NCBI RefSeq assembly: GCF_003813775.1
Contig: NZ_RPDH01000002.1
Location: forward strand, 1-64,000
Source: Chitinophaga lutea
GTDB lineage: Bacteria; Bacteroidota; Bacteroidia; Chitinophagales; Chitinophagaceae
Reading direction: 5' to 3'
Length of the DNA stretch: 64,000 nucleotides
Shown: piece by piece, positions 32,457-41,958 of the stretch
Layout: every line of letters starts with the position of its first letter
Position numbering within the stretch: the first letter of the stretch is position 1
The notes under the pieces: generated by a model
The model's database searches: none
Seen by the model: the letters and a program-made list of their open reading frames with translations, nothing else
What the model was told of the DNA's origin: nothing
Made by a program: the position numbers and the translations under genes

Positions 32457-34403
32457 ATGACGGAGAGAAAAACAGTAAAAGAGAAAGAGCGGATCGGGCA
32501 CACCCGGGAAATACCGGAAAGTGAAAGAGTCTCGATCATCGAGGCCTCGTCCCGGGCCCTGGGACGTCCTGTTTTCTTTTCGGTGATTATCATGATCATT
32601 TCTTTCGCGCCTGTTCTATTCCTTACGGGGCAGGAGAAGAAGCTTTTCTCGCCGCTGGTTTTGACAAAAACTTTTTCCCTGCTGGGAGCCGCCTTTCTAG
32701 CCATCACAATCGCCCCGATGTTAACCCGGTCGTTCATGCAGTGCAGGCTGGTCCCCGAAAGCAGGAACCCGGTGTCCCGGTTCTTCATTACGATCTATAA
32801 ACCGGTAGCAAGATGGTGCCTTACCTGGCGTAAAACCGTTTTGGCGATGTGCCTGGCCCTGGTAGCCGGCAGCGTGCCGCTGGTCATTCATCTCGGAACG
32901 GAATTTATGCCGCCGCTGGATGAAGGCTCGTTGTTATTGATGCCGGTCACATTACCGGATGTTTCCAACTCGGAAGCGAAGCGGATCATGCAATTGCAGG
33001 ACAAGATCATAAAAGGGATTCCTGAAGTGGACAATGTATTGGGGAAAGCCGGGCGCGCCTATACCGCTACCGACAACGCGCCTGTCAGCATGATTGAGAC
33101 CATTATCGTGCTGAAGCCCAAGAGTAAATGGAGGAAAGGAATGACGAAAGAAAAGCTCATCAGGGAGATGAGTGACAAGATACAGATACCCGGGGTCGTG
33201 GTCGGCTGGACGCAGCCGATCATCAACCGTATCAATATGCTTTCGACGGGCATACGTACGGATGTGGGCGTCAAAATATACGGCAAGGACCTCGACAGTA
33301 TCTATGATATCGGGCGTAAGCTCGAAGGGGCCCTGAAGGATATCCCCGGACTGGTTGACCTGTATGTGGAGCAACTGACAGGGGGGAAATACCTTGATAT
33401 CAGGATCAGGAGGCCGGACGCGGCGAGGTATGGATTGAACATAGATGATGTGAACATGGTCATTGAAAGCGCGCTGGGCGGCATGAACCTGACCACAACG
33501 GTGGAAGGAAGGGAGCGCTTTAGCGTGAACCTCCGGCTGGCGCAGGAGTACAGGGACGATATTGACGAGATCCGGCGCATACCCGTGCAAACGATGAAGT
33601 ACGGCGTCATTCCCCTTTCGTCAGTGGCAGACGTGGAGGTGGCGGAGGGGCCGCCGATGATCAATTCCGAAAATGCCATGCTGCGGGGCACGGTATTGTT
33701 TAATGTCCGCGGCAGGGATATGGGAAGTGTGGTGAACGATGCCAGGAAAAAGGTAGAAGAGACCTTCCGGCAACTGCCGCAGGGATATTATATTGAGTGG
33801 AGCGGGCAATATGAAAACCAGGAAAGGGCGCAACAACGGCTGGCCGTTATCATCCCGGTGGTATTGCTGCTTATTGCCGTTATATTATATTTCACTTTTC
33901 ATTCGTTCACGGAAGCGGCGATCATATTCATCAGCGTACCGGTGGCGCTGATAGGCGGCGTGTATTCACTTTATTATTACCAGGTCAATTTTTCCGTGGC
34001 TGTTGCGGTCGGCTTCATCGCGTTGTTTGGGGTGGCGGTTGAAATGGGGGTGCTGATGATCGCCTACCTCAACGATTCCATCAGGAAACTCGTGGAAGAA
34101 AGCGGCAAAATGGCCGCCCCGGTCACCAGGGAAGATCTGAAGGCAACCTTCCTGACAGGCGCCACGCAGCGCGTGCGCCCCCTGCTGATGACCGTGTTGG
34201 CAAACATTTTCGGCCTCATACCGGTATTGGTTTCAACCGGTACGGGCAGCGACGTAATGAAACCAATTGCGATCCCGTTCGTTTTTGGCCTTATCACTGC
34301 CACATTGTTCGTGTTGATCGTACTGCCGGTGATTTATCACCTGATAAAAGAACGGGAGCTGAAAAAATATGGCCGGCCGGCCACCGTATCCGTTAAAACG
34401 TAA
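32457..34403 (+). CDS. cusA: CusA/CzcA-type RND metal efflux pump, C-terminal part
   Basis: 648 aa from ATG 32457, in the same reading frame as the upstream part. It starts in the cytosolic loop (MTERKTVKEKERIGHTREIP), then IIEASSRALGRPVFFSVIIM begins TM5. Conserved pump features: EFMPPLDEGSLLLMP, the metal-site methionine in INMLSTGIRTDVGVK (CusA Met573 equivalent), GGMNLTTTVEG, GPPMINSENAM, and the final helices with TGATQRVRPLLMTVLA. The N-terminal 40 residues make the loop longer than usual. Either the gene is broken by one stop codon, or the pump is made as two chains that meet in the membrane. The upstream DNA is A-rich (taaataaaaa), which can support initiation in Bacteroidota. Confidence 0.85.
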   Translation: MTERKTVKEKERIGHTREIPESERVSIIEASSRALGRPVFFSVIIMIISFAPVLFLTGQEKKLFSPLVLTKTFSLLGAAFLAITIAPMLTRSFMQCRLVPESRNPVSRFFITIYKPVARWCLTWRKTVLAMCLALVAGSVPLVIHLGTEFMPPLDEGSLLLMPVTLPDVSNSEAKRIMQLQDKIIKGIPEVDNVLGKAGRAYTATDNAPVSMIETIIVLKPKSKWRKGMTKEKLIREMSDKIQIPGVVVGWTQPIINRINMLSTGIRTDVGVKIYGKDLDSIYDIGRKLEGALKDIPGLVDLYVEQLTGGKYLDIRIRRPDAARYGLNIDDVNMVIESALGGMNLTTTVEGRERFSVNLRLAQEYRDDIDEIRRIPVQTMKYGVIPLSSVADVEVAEGPPMINSENAMLRGTVLFNVRGRDMGSVVNDARKKVEETFRQLPQGYYIEWSGQYENQERAQQRLAVIIPVVLLLIAVILYFTFHSFTEAAIIFISVPVALIGGVYSLYYYQVNFSVAVAVGFIALFGVAVEMGVLMIAYLNDSIRKLVEESGKMAAPVTREDLKATFLTGATQRVRPLLMTVLANIFGLIPVLVSTGTGSDVMKPIAIPFVFGLITATLFVLIVLPVIYHLIKERELKKYGRPATVSVKT

Positions 34404-34418
34404 ATACCCGAATTAAAG

Positions 34419-35669
34419 ATGAAGCGCATCCTGATATATGTCCTGTTATTGCGGTTGATGGAAAACGCCGCCGAAGCGCAGCCACTTCCAAGGCTTGGCG
34501 TGCAGGACGTGTTGGCCGCGCTTGACAGAAATTACCCATCGCTGCAGATATACGATTCGAAGATTGCGGCGCTCCGATCGATGGCCGGTGGCGCAAAGGC
34601 CTGGATGCCGCCCACCGTCGCATTTGCGCTCGACCGGTTTCCCTACCGCGTATCCATGCTGAAGGAAAAAATTCCCGATAACCAGGCCGGCATCATGCTC
34701 TCCGTGCAGCAGATGATACCCAACCCGTCCCGGCTGAATGCCAGGAAAAATTACCTCGCGTCACTGGAGGAAGTTTTCCGGAATGACAGGGAGTGGCAGA
34801 AAAACGTACTGCACCTGGCCGCGAAGCTCTACTACTACCGGCGCTATACCGCAGAGAAAAAGATCAATATCGTCAGGGAGTACGAGGACCTGCTGCGAAT
34901 GCTGATAAAGACCGGGAAGGACAAGTACAAGTATAACCAGGCCGAGCTGCCTGTCATCTTTAAAGCGGAAGCCCTGCTGGGCGAACTGGCCAATATGGAA
35001 ACCATGTTCGTTTCGCAGGTAGCTGAATGCAATATCGGCCTGAATACCCTGATGAACCGCGATGCGGGATTTCTTATTGATACGTTATTGCTCCCGCAGG
35101 ACTATGGCGCCCGGTATCCGGCGACCCTGGATAGCGCGGCGTTTCAGAGGAGCGACATTCTTGCCGCCGAAAGCCGCATCCGGTCCATGCGGTTCAGTCA
35201 AAAAACGGCGGCCACGGGCTCCAAACCTGAGTTCGGTGTCCAGGTTACCCATGGGAAGATGCTGGGTATGCCGGATCAATTTTCCATCATGGGAATGATG
35301 ACCATTCCCATCGCACCCTGGGCGTCGAAAATGTACAGGTCTGACGTCAGGTCGATGGGCTTTGAAATTGAAGCCATGCAATCGGAAAAATCGACCATGC
35401 AACTGATGGCTCGCCAGATGATCCGCGAAAAGGCCGCCATGTTGCTGGCTGAAAACAGGCAGCTGGACAATTACGACAGGAATATCCTGCCGGCTTACCG
35501 GAAAAATCTCGACGCCAGCCTGCTGGCGTGGCGGCAGAATACGGGGAGTCTGTTTGTGTTGCTGGATGCGTGGAATATGTTGTTGATGAAGGAGCTCGAA
35601 CGGGCGGAAAAGCTCGGCCAGGTGTTCACGATGCAATCGGAATTCGAGTATCAAAGCGCGATAAAATAA
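34419..35669 (+). CDS. cusC: TolC-family outer-membrane efflux protein
   Basis: 416 aa with a signal (MKRILIYVLLLRLMENAAEAQ). Alternating long helices and short strands are typical of TolC/CusC: LGVQDVLAALDRNYPSLQIYDSKIAALRS early, then NARKNYLASLEEVFRNDREWQKNVLHLAAKLYY, and a second repeat with MAFSQKTAATGSKPEFGVQV-like strands and ENRQLDNYDRNILPAYRKNLDASL (all in part). It would form the outer-membrane channel of the tripartite metal pump. It starts 15 bp after the pump gene and ends 2 bp before the adaptor gene, so it is within one operon. Confidence 0.88.
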   Translation: MKRILIYVLLLRLMENAAEAQPLPRLGVQDVLAALDRNYPSLQIYDSKIAALRSMAGGAKAWMPPTVAFALDRFPYRVSMLKEKIPDNQAGIMLSVQQMIPNPSRLNARKNYLASLEEVFRNDREWQKNVLHLAAKLYYYRRYTAEKKINIVREYEDLLRMLIKTGKDKYKYNQAELPVIFKAEALLGELANMETMFVSQVAECNIGLNTLMNRDAGFLIDTLLLPQDYGARYPATLDSAAFQRSDILAAESRIRSMRFSQKTAATGSKPEFGVQVTHGKMLGMPDQFSIMGMMTIPIAPWASKMYRSDVRSMGFEIEAMQSEKSTMQLMARQMIREKAAMLLAENRQLDNYDRNILPAYRKNLDASLLAWRQNTGSLFVLLDAWNMLLMKELERAEKLGQVFTMQSEFEYQSAIK

Positions 35670-35671
35670 CC

Positions 35672-36925
35672 ATGAACGATACAAAACGATATGGAAGCAG
35701 CCGGTGGGTGGCCATTTGTATCCGGAGCGTCGCCATGCTGTCAATAGTTGCGATATGGGCATGCAGCGCCGGCGACCGGCGGCAGGGCGGGCCTCAACCC
35801 GGTTTGCCTGTTGACACCGGCGGCATGCGGCATGGAGCGCGGGATGAAACTTACTGGCTCTCGTTGCCTGCCAATCAAACAGTGATCGCCCGTCAAAAGG
35901 CGGAGGAACCGTCTTTTGGCACCGTCGATTTCGCCGTGTCCGGCAATGGATACATCACGTTTGACACGCGCCGGAACCGTACGGTGCCGATCAGGGTGGG
36001 AGGGCGGATTGAGCGGTTGTATGTGAAGTACAATTACCAGTATATCCATAAGGGAGAAAAGATGCTTGAGCTGTACAGCCCTGAATTGAATACATACATG
36101 GAAGAATATCTCTACATCATGCGGCAGGCTTCGGACACCCTGCTGCAAAATGAGGCAAAGCGGAAATTGCAGCTGACTGGCCTTACGCCGTCGCAAATAA
36201 GGCATATTGAGCTGGCCGGCAGCGCATCGCTCACCATTCCGATATACAGCCCCGCTGAAGGTTACATTCTGTTCGCCCCCGCTGCTGCCGGAGAGATGAG
36301 TGCGGACGGCGGCAGTTCCGGAAGCATGGGCGGCGATATGGGTGAGGCGGGGAAATCATTGTCTCCCGTACCGGGCTCCGTGCTGCCTGACGAAAGCATC
36401 CGGGAAGGCATGTATGTGAGTAAAGGTCAGACCTTGTTCTGGATCAACGATTTCAAAGAAGCCTGGGGGATCATCGCGTTTACGAAGGAGAATGAAAAAT
36501 ACATCCGCCCGGGGCAGGCCGTCACGATCACCAGCGAAATGCTCCCCGGGAAGCCGATAAAAACGACTGTCCGGCTGGTTGAACAGGTATACCGGCATGG
36601 GCAGAAATTCACGCAGGCACGGGTGTATATTTCCAATGACGGCGGCATCTTAAAACAAAATTCGTTGATCTCCGCTGCCGTGACTTTGCCGGTGAAGTCG
36701 CTGATGGTGCGGGCGAGCAGTGTCTATTACCTGGGTAAATCGGCTATTGTCTGGGTGCAGGTTGGCGCCACTGGTGACGGGAGCAATATTTTTCGCCCGA
36801 GAGTGGTAAAAGTGGGGCATCGAAACCGGGACAAAGTGGAAATACTGGAAGGGCTGGCGGAAAACGAAAGAATCGCCAGCGACGCCGCTTTCCTCGCGGA
36901 CAGCGAAACGATCATTCAATATTAA
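35672..36925 (+). CDS. cusB: CusB-like periplasmic adaptor (lipoprotein), first of two
   Basis: 417 aa from the ATG at 35672, chosen because it gives a lipoprotein signal ending AIWAC (Cys about 31). The membrane-fusion layout follows: VRVGGRIERLYVKYNYQYIHKGEKMLELYSPEL (barrel-sandwich half), helical hairpin YMEEYLYIMRQASDTLLQNEAKRK, second half, then beta-barrel AWGIIAFTKENEKYIRPGQAVTI and membrane-proximal strands (all in part). Unusual is a Gly/Ser/Met-rich insert (GEMSADGGSSGSMGGDMGEA, about residues 208-227) inside the second sandwich half. It lies in the same operon as the pump and TolC genes. Confidence 0.87.
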   Translation: MNDTKRYGSSRWVAICIRSVAMLSIVAIWACSAGDRRQGGPQPGLPVDTGGMRHGARDETYWLSLPANQTVIARQKAEEPSFGTVDFAVSGNGYITFDTRRNRTVPIRVGGRIERLYVKYNYQYIHKGEKMLELYSPELNTYMEEYLYIMRQASDTLLQNEAKRKLQLTGLTPSQIRHIELAGSASLTIPIYSPAEGYILFAPAAAGEMSADGGSSGSMGGDMGEAGKSLSPVPGSVLPDESIREGMYVSKGQTLFWINDFKEAWGIIAFTKENEKYIRPGQAVTITSEMLPGKPIKTTVRLVEQVYRHGQKFTQARVYISNDGGILKQNSLISAAVTLPVKSLMVRASSVYYLGKSAIVWVQVGATGDGSNIFRPRVVKVGHRNRDKVEILEGLAENERIASDAAFLADSETIIQY

Positions 36926-36936
36926 ACCGGGAGTGT

Positions 36937-38073
36937 ATGAAAGACAACAGGATAAAAATTGTTTTTTTACTATGCCTTATCATACCAGGCGCACTGTCCT
37001 GCACCGATAAAGGAACGGCGGTTCATGACCAGGAGCATGGCGGCCATGCGGAGCAGGAGAAGCGCATGGAGACGAACATGATTATCCTCTCAAAGCGTGA
37101 CGAGCAATACGCGAACATCGGGCTGGATACGGTGAAATTGAAAAACATGGCGGAATACACCACATTGTTGGGCACCACCGGTTTCGACGAACGGAAAATC
37201 GCGGTGGTGACATCCCGTGTCCGCGGCCGGCTGGATAAATTATTCGTACGGGACCCGCAGCAAATGATAGCTGCCGGGCAGCCATTGTATGCCATCTATA
37301 GCGAGGAGCTGCTGTCCCATGAAAACGAATTGCTGGTATTGCTGCAGCAACGGTCGCAGCCGGTCAATGCCATGCAATTGGAACAATTGATAGCGGGGGC
37401 AAGGAAAAAACTGCTGCTATGGGGGCTGACGAACGAGCAGATCGCCACACTGGAAAAGACCCGGGAAGCATCCCCGTTGTCTACTTTCTTCAGCGACGCG
37501 CCGGGTACCCTGGCGGAGCTTTTGGTGAGCGAAGGGCAATACGTGGAAACGGGCACGCCCCTGTTTCGAATCGCCGATTTATCGCAGCTCTGGATTGAAG
37601 CCCAGGTATATGCCGGCGAATTAAGATGGATGTTCGAAAAACCTGCTGTTACCGCCGAGTTTGATGCATATCCCGGCGAAATATTCGCCGTAACCCCGGT
37701 GTTTGACAATCCAGTGCTGGAGACGGATAAGAAGGTCAGCCTGGTCAGGTTGCTCGTCGCCAACCGGAAATACTTGCTGAAACCGGGTATGATGGCCTAT
37801 GTCAATGTTCGCCGGAACGAGCGGAGGACCCTGGTCATTCCAAAATCCGCTGTCCTGATGGGCAATATGGTCACAGCATGGGTAAAGACTGGCGATGGCC
37901 GGTACGAGAACAGGATGATAGAACTGGGCATCCAGAACAAAAAGGAAGCGGAGGTGCGCAGCGGCTTGAAGGAAGGGGAACTGGTTGTTACCAGCGGAGC
38001 GTACCTGCTGAACAGCGCCTGGATCCTGAAAAACGGAGCCGGGGCGCATAGCATGGAAGGAATGGCTCCATAA
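36937..38073 (+). CDS. Second CusB-like periplasmic adaptor (lipoprotein)
   Basis: 378 aa with a lipobox PGALSC (Cys 22). After the lipid site comes a short His/Glu/Met-rich stretch (HDQEHGGHAEQEKRMETNM), a plausible metal-collecting tail. The adaptor core follows: TSRVRGRLDKLFVRDPQQMIAAGQPLYAIYSEEL, a helical hairpin, EGQYVETGTPLFRIADLSQLWIEAQVY and the barrel MMAYVNVRRNERRTLVIPKSAVL, ending with EVRSGLKEGELVVTSGAYLL (all in part). It begins 11 bp after the first adaptor. Two adaptors with a single pump suggest a mixed adaptor ring or different metal-loading roles; this is inference. Confidence 0.87.
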   Translation: MKDNRIKIVFLLCLIIPGALSCTDKGTAVHDQEHGGHAEQEKRMETNMIILSKRDEQYANIGLDTVKLKNMAEYTTLLGTTGFDERKIAVVTSRVRGRLDKLFVRDPQQMIAAGQPLYAIYSEELLSHENELLVLLQQRSQPVNAMQLEQLIAGARKKLLLWGLTNEQIATLEKTREASPLSTFFSDAPGTLAELLVSEGQYVETGTPLFRIADLSQLWIEAQVYAGELRWMFEKPAVTAEFDAYPGEIFAVTPVFDNPVLETDKKVSLVRLLVANRKYLLKPGMMAYVNVRRNERRTLVIPKSAVLMGNMVTAWVKTGDGRYENRMIELGIQNKKEAEVRSGLKEGELVVTSGAYLLNSAWILKNGAGAHSMEGMAP

Positions 38074-38139
38074 ACATAGTACCGTACAATTTTTACAAGC
38101 GCGCTGCAACGGGGAACGAATCCTGTGAGGCCGGTTTTG

Positions 38140-38961
38140 TTATTTGAAAGCCGTAGTGATATTGGATGTCCACTGGAAATACAGCCTGCCGTTTACTATA
38201 TGGGTAGACAAACGGTCGAATACCAATCTTTTCACCTGTTCCCGCGAAGTTGGCGGCAAGTTGCGCAGGGCTTCCACAATTGCCGAACTGACGGTGGTAA
38301 CGTAATCCCAGTATTCTTCCATTGAGTTGAAGGAGACGATGCCGGTAAGCTCCTGTTCCGTGATACTCCGGAATCCGCTTATATCCAGCCATTCGGTAGT
38401 AAAGCCGGGTTGCATGCAATAAAACATGCCAGGAGTGAAGGTCCGGTAGACTTTGGCTTGAGTTACAGCGGATACCTGCGTCAATACAATATCGAGCCAG
38501 AGGTTTTTGGATAATTGCCCCCAGGTACAGAGGTGTATGCTGCCACCGGGTTTCAGCAACCGGTGCATTTCCCGCAGGGCCTTTGCCAGATCCGGGAAAA
38601 ACATGATGCCGTTCCGGCAGATGATAGCATGGAAGCGCTCGTCTTCAAAAGGGGTTTCACCTGCATCAGATTGACAGACCGAGTAGTTGGGCACATTCCT
38701 CCTGACCGCATTTTTACCGGCCACGGTCAGCATCCGGGCCGACAAATCAAGACCCACTACCTGCAATAATGGATTTGTTTCAGCCAGTGTAATGCCCGGC
38801 TCTCCGGTACCTGTAGCCACATCAAGAATGTATCCCTCCGAGAGGTTTACCAACGGTTCAATCAGCTTGCCGGAAATCGGGGCGAGAAAATGATGGGCGA
38901 CTTTTTCCAACCGGTCCCTGTCCACAGACAGGGAATCCCAGCCTTCACAATAGGGCGTCAT
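38140..38961 (-). CDS. Class I SAM-dependent methyltransferase (UbiE-like)
   Basis: 273 aa. Motif I is YILDVATGTGEPGITLAE (residues about 43-60), motif II VVGLDLSARML and the post-II segment ETPFEDERFHAIICRNGIMFFPDL, all as in the UbiE/COQ5-type Methyltransf_11 group. The C-terminal substrate region has VSFNSMEEYWDYVTTVSS. The substrate is unknown. It stands alone on the minus strand, convergent with the metal-efflux operon (66 bp apart) and divergent from the propeller lipoprotein. Confidence 0.88.
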   Translation of the reverse strand: MTPYCEGWDSLSVDRDRLEKVAHHFLAPISGKLIEPLVNLSEGYILDVATGTGEPGITLAETNPLLQVVGLDLSARMLTVAGKNAVRRNVPNYSVCQSDAGETPFEDERFHAIICRNGIMFFPDLAKALREMHRLLKPGGSIHLCTWGQLSKNLWLDIVLTQVSAVTQAKVYRTFTPGMFYCMQPGFTTEWLDISGFRSITEQELTGIVSFNSMEEYWDYVTTVSSAIVEALRNLPPTSREQVKRLVFDRLSTHIVNGRLYFQWTSNITTAFK

Positions 38962-39154
38962 GGGACAACAATTTGCGTTAATAGGTCAATGGTGCCTGCA
39001 ATTTAGTCGCGTGCGCCGCACGCTGGTTAACCTGACTGCATCTTCAGTGCGTAGGAATTTAGGCTTATCACAGCAAAGATGCGGATTGTACCTGAAGTAT
39101 TACCTCAGTGGCACATCATATTTTTGAATTTTTAACTTCCAAATTGAAAGCCTT

Positions 39155-40369
39155 ATGAAAAAAATGCTCCTGTACATTGTTGTAACACTGTTTTGTTTTC
39201 CCGGATGTGATGAGTCGCCTGGATCCCCCCATGTTTCCCAAACCAGTTTTATTATTGATTACCGCGACCTTTCGGGTGTTTCGGATGGTATCGCCATCAT
39301 CGAACTGGATCCGGAATCGCCGCAGTTCGGCAAAATCACTAGTAGAATCGAGCTCGGAAAAGATGTTCTGCCGCATCATATTTATTTCGACAGAAGGCAG
39401 AAAAGAGTGTATAATACGGCCCTGGGATTCCCGTACCTCTACGAGCTGAAACTGAAACATGGCCCTGACGGCAGGCCATACATCGCCAAGGCGGAACCGA
39501 TCAACACAGGGGGGAACCAGGTGGGGGAAGATATGTTCTTCACCAATGACGGCCGTTATTTCGTCACCTTCATGGGTGGCAGGGGGAATGAGCATGGCGG
39601 GACCGTTGGCGTATTCCGTGCAACGGACAACAGGCTGATACATACCATCGAGGCGGATATGCACCACGACAGCACAAAGTTCATCATGCACCCGCACGGA
39701 ATCTCCATGAACGAATCTACGCGGCGGTTGATGGTAACTTCCACGATCCATCCCGGTTTAACCTCCGGTGTCGGCAGTACCGTTACGTTGATAAATGCGG
39801 ATAATTATTCTCTTATAAAAACTTACAAAGTGGCTGATGCAGGCGCGCCGGCTTCCAGCCCGGTTGAAGTATTACTCCTTCGCAATGGGTTCCTCCCATA
39901 TGCGCTTGTCACCACGATGTTGGGCGGGGATGTGTGGATCGCGCCCCGTGATCCTAAAACGAATAATTACGGGGAATTCACGAAATTTTTTGACGGTAGT
40001 GACCATGGTTTGGGTTGGGCACTGGAATTTTACGTCAGCGCGGAAAAATTGCTATATGTGAGTTTTGCCAAGCCGGGTGTGGTTAAGGTTTTTGATATTG
40101 CCGCACTACCGGCGGTAAAGGTGGTGCGTACCCTGCAGTCTGATCCCGGAGCGCACCATATGGCCTTCTTTAAGACCAAATCGGGCAGGGACGTGGTTGC
40201 CGTGCAGAACAACATGCTGAACCTGCCGGATATCAATGCCGGCACCATTGCCGTGTTTGATGTGAAAACCGGGGAGCGGCTGGCCACGGCCCAGGTCAAA
40301 AAAAATTATAATATCCAGCCGGAATCCATCGAGTGGGCGAACGGCAATGGACATTATATGCATCACTGA
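39155..40369 (+). CDS. YncE/selenium-binding-like beta-propeller lipoprotein
   Basis: 404 aa with a lipobox (CFPGC, Cys 18). The body is made of propeller-blade repeats: IAIIELDPESPQFGKI, HHIYFDRRQKRVYNTALG, MFFTNDGRYFVTFMGG, MHPHGISMNESTRRLMVTS, KLLYVSFAKPGVVKVFD and GTIAVFDVKTGERLA. It ends with a PESIEWANGNGHYMHH tail. The His pairs in PHHIYF, MHPHGIS and GAHHMAFF could bind a metal, as in selenium-binding proteins. Function unknown; exposed at a membrane. A DoxX gene follows 120 bp later on the same strand. Confidence 0.75.
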   Translation: MKKMLLYIVVTLFCFPGCDESPGSPHVSQTSFIIDYRDLSGVSDGIAIIELDPESPQFGKITSRIELGKDVLPHHIYFDRRQKRVYNTALGFPYLYELKLKHGPDGRPYIAKAEPINTGGNQVGEDMFFTNDGRYFVTFMGGRGNEHGGTVGVFRATDNRLIHTIEADMHHDSTKFIMHPHGISMNESTRRLMVTSTIHPGLTSGVGSTVTLINADNYSLIKTYKVADAGAPASSPVEVLLLRNGFLPYALVTTMLGGDVWIAPRDPKTNNYGEFTKFFDGSDHGLGWALEFYVSAEKLLYVSFAKPGVVKVFDIAALPAVKVVRTLQSDPGAHHMAFFKTKSGRDVVAVQNNMLNLPDINAGTIAVFDVKTGERLATAQVKKNYNIQPESIEWANGNGHYMHH

Positions 40370-40490
40370 CGGCCGATGTTGAAATATACCATAAAAAGGC
40401 CTTTTATACCATAATCCGGGCATTTATTATCTGATATTTGCAGCATGGTGTTTTACCCATATCGGAACAAACTGCAAATCCGGAACCGAC

Positions 40491-40919
40491 ATGCTTCAAA
40501 AAATCATACGTACCAACCTATCCGGCACTACCATGCTTCTCCGGTTGATGGTAGGGGCCGTGTTCCTTTCTGAGGGAATACAGAAGTTCCTGTTCCCGGC
40601 GACGTTGGGTGCCGGCCGTTTTGCAAAGGCGGGTTTGCCCAACCCGGAATTTTTGGGCCCGTTTGTGGGCAGCTTTGAGATCATCTGCGGAGGATTGGTG
40701 CTGGTGGGGCTATTCACCCGGCTCGCAGCCGTTCCGTTACTCACGATCATGCTGGTGGCTATTGCCACAACAAAGGCCACGGTATTAGCCAACGACGGTT
40801 TTTGGGAAATGATGCACGGCAGCCGCACCGATTGGTCCATGCTGTTAGGCAGCATTTTCCTCATTGTCGAGGGAGGAGGCCGATGGTCGTTTGACAGGGC
40901 GCTCACCAGGCAGCGATGA
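40491..40919 (+). CDS. DoxX-family membrane protein
   Basis: 142 aa with four membrane helices. MLLRLMVGAVFLSEGIQKFLFP, the GAGRFAKAGLPNPEFLGPFVG segment and the FEIICGGLVLVGLFTRLAAVPL helix are the DoxX signature, followed by the HGSRTDWSMLLGSIFLIVEG helix (in part). DoxX proteins are small quinone-related or thiol-redox membrane proteins of loosely defined role. The gene is not in a tight operon; an AraC regulator gene follows 140 bp later. Confidence 0.92.
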   Translation: MLQKIIRTNLSGTTMLLRLMVGAVFLSEGIQKFLFPATLGAGRFAKAGLPNPEFLGPFVGSFEIICGGLVLVGLFTRLAAVPLLTIMLVAIATTKATVLANDGFWEMMHGSRTDWSMLLGSIFLIVEGGGRWSFDRALTRQR

Positions 40920-41058
40920 AAAATTCTGTAACACCGGCCTCGTTTGCCAAAACCTGGAAAATCAACGAAGCGGCAGCTTGTTGCTGCCATGCAGTTGTTG
41001 GGTGACGTTTAGGGGCAGGTTCCGTATATTGCAAACATTGAGCGCAACACGTTGATCA

Positions 41059-41883
41059 ATGAACTACCATACAATCGCTCCGCCCGCTAAACTTGCGGAA
41101 TACGTCCAGTTTTTCTGGGCGCTGGACGGTTCGGCCTCGGCAGAAAAACCATTCCATCATCGCGTGCTGGCAGAGAGCTCGCCGGAGTGGGTATTTTACT
41201 GTAAAGGGCAGTTCGACCTGTACGGCTCGGCACCGGACCGATATAAGACTTCTTTCTCCGCACTGTCCGGTCAGATGCAGCATTTTAAAAAGCTGTACAC
41301 GCTGAACGATTTCTGCCTGTTCGGCGTATACTTTTTCCCTTATGCGATTCCCGCCGTATTCGGCTTGCCGGCGCACGCGCTGAGCGATCAGGCTGTGGAT
41401 ACGGCAACGCTGCTGGGCCGGGAAGGGCAGCTGCTCGAGCAAAAAGTACTCGCGGCAGCGGACCACCGGCAACGCGCCAGGCTCATTTCGCAATTTATCC
41501 TGCAGCGGCTGGCAAAGAGCCGCGAAACAGCAAGCCCTGTTTTCCATTCGGTAAGGCAGATACTCTTTTCTTCCACGGCATTATCCATCCCGGCGCTGGC
41601 GGACAGCTGCTATTTATCCCGCCGGCAGTTTGAAAGGAAATTTGTTCATTATGCGGGGTATAGTCCCAAACAGTTCCAGCGAATTGCGCGGTTTAATGCG
41701 GTGATAAAGGGATTTGACAAGCGACCCTCGTCCCTGACCGAAATGGCATACAATTGCGGCTATTACGATCAGTCCCATTTTATTCACGACTTCCGGTTGT
41801 TTTCCGGGTATAACCCGAAAGCATTTTTCACACATCAAAAAGACGCGGCCGATTACCGGGCGTTTGAGGAATTTAACCCCTGA
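41059..41883 (+). CDS. AraC-family transcriptional regulator
   Basis: 274 aa. The N-terminal 150 residues are a DUF6597-like sensor region (PPAKLAEYVQFFWALDG at 8-24, HRVLAESSPEWVFY, GVYFFPYAIPAVFGLPAHAL). The DNA-binding part lies at about 175-262, with SIPALADSCYLSRRQFERKFVHYAGYSPKQFQRIARF (in part) and LTEMAYNCGYYDQSHFIHDFRLFSGYNPKAF, both helix-turn-helices present. The inducer and target are unknown; DoxX upstream and the DUF6223-like gene downstream are the nearest candidates. Confidence 0.9.
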   Translation: MNYHTIAPPAKLAEYVQFFWALDGSASAEKPFHHRVLAESSPEWVFYCKGQFDLYGSAPDRYKTSFSALSGQMQHFKKLYTLNDFCLFGVYFFPYAIPAVFGLPAHALSDQAVDTATLLGREGQLLEQKVLAAADHRQRARLISQFILQRLAKSRETASPVFHSVRQILFSSTALSIPALADSCYLSRRQFERKFVHYAGYSPKQFQRIARFNAVIKGFDKRPSSLTEMAYNCGYYDQSHFIHDFRLFSGYNPKAFFTHQKDAADYRAFEEFNP

Positions 41884-41935
41884 GCGGCCACTGAAAAATG
41901 TCGCGATTTTCCAATTTTGCCGGCGGCACCGGGCG

Positions 41936-41943
41936 TAGCTTTG
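41936..41943 (+). promoter_or_regulatory. -7 element upstream of the DUF6223-like gene
   Basis: TAGCTTTG matches TAnnTTTG and lies 15 bp before the ATG at 41959. A TTG at 41917-41919 is only 16 bp upstream, shorter than the usual spacing, so the call is tentative. Confidence 0.4.
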
Positions 41944-41958
41944 TTTAAAAAAGAGCAT

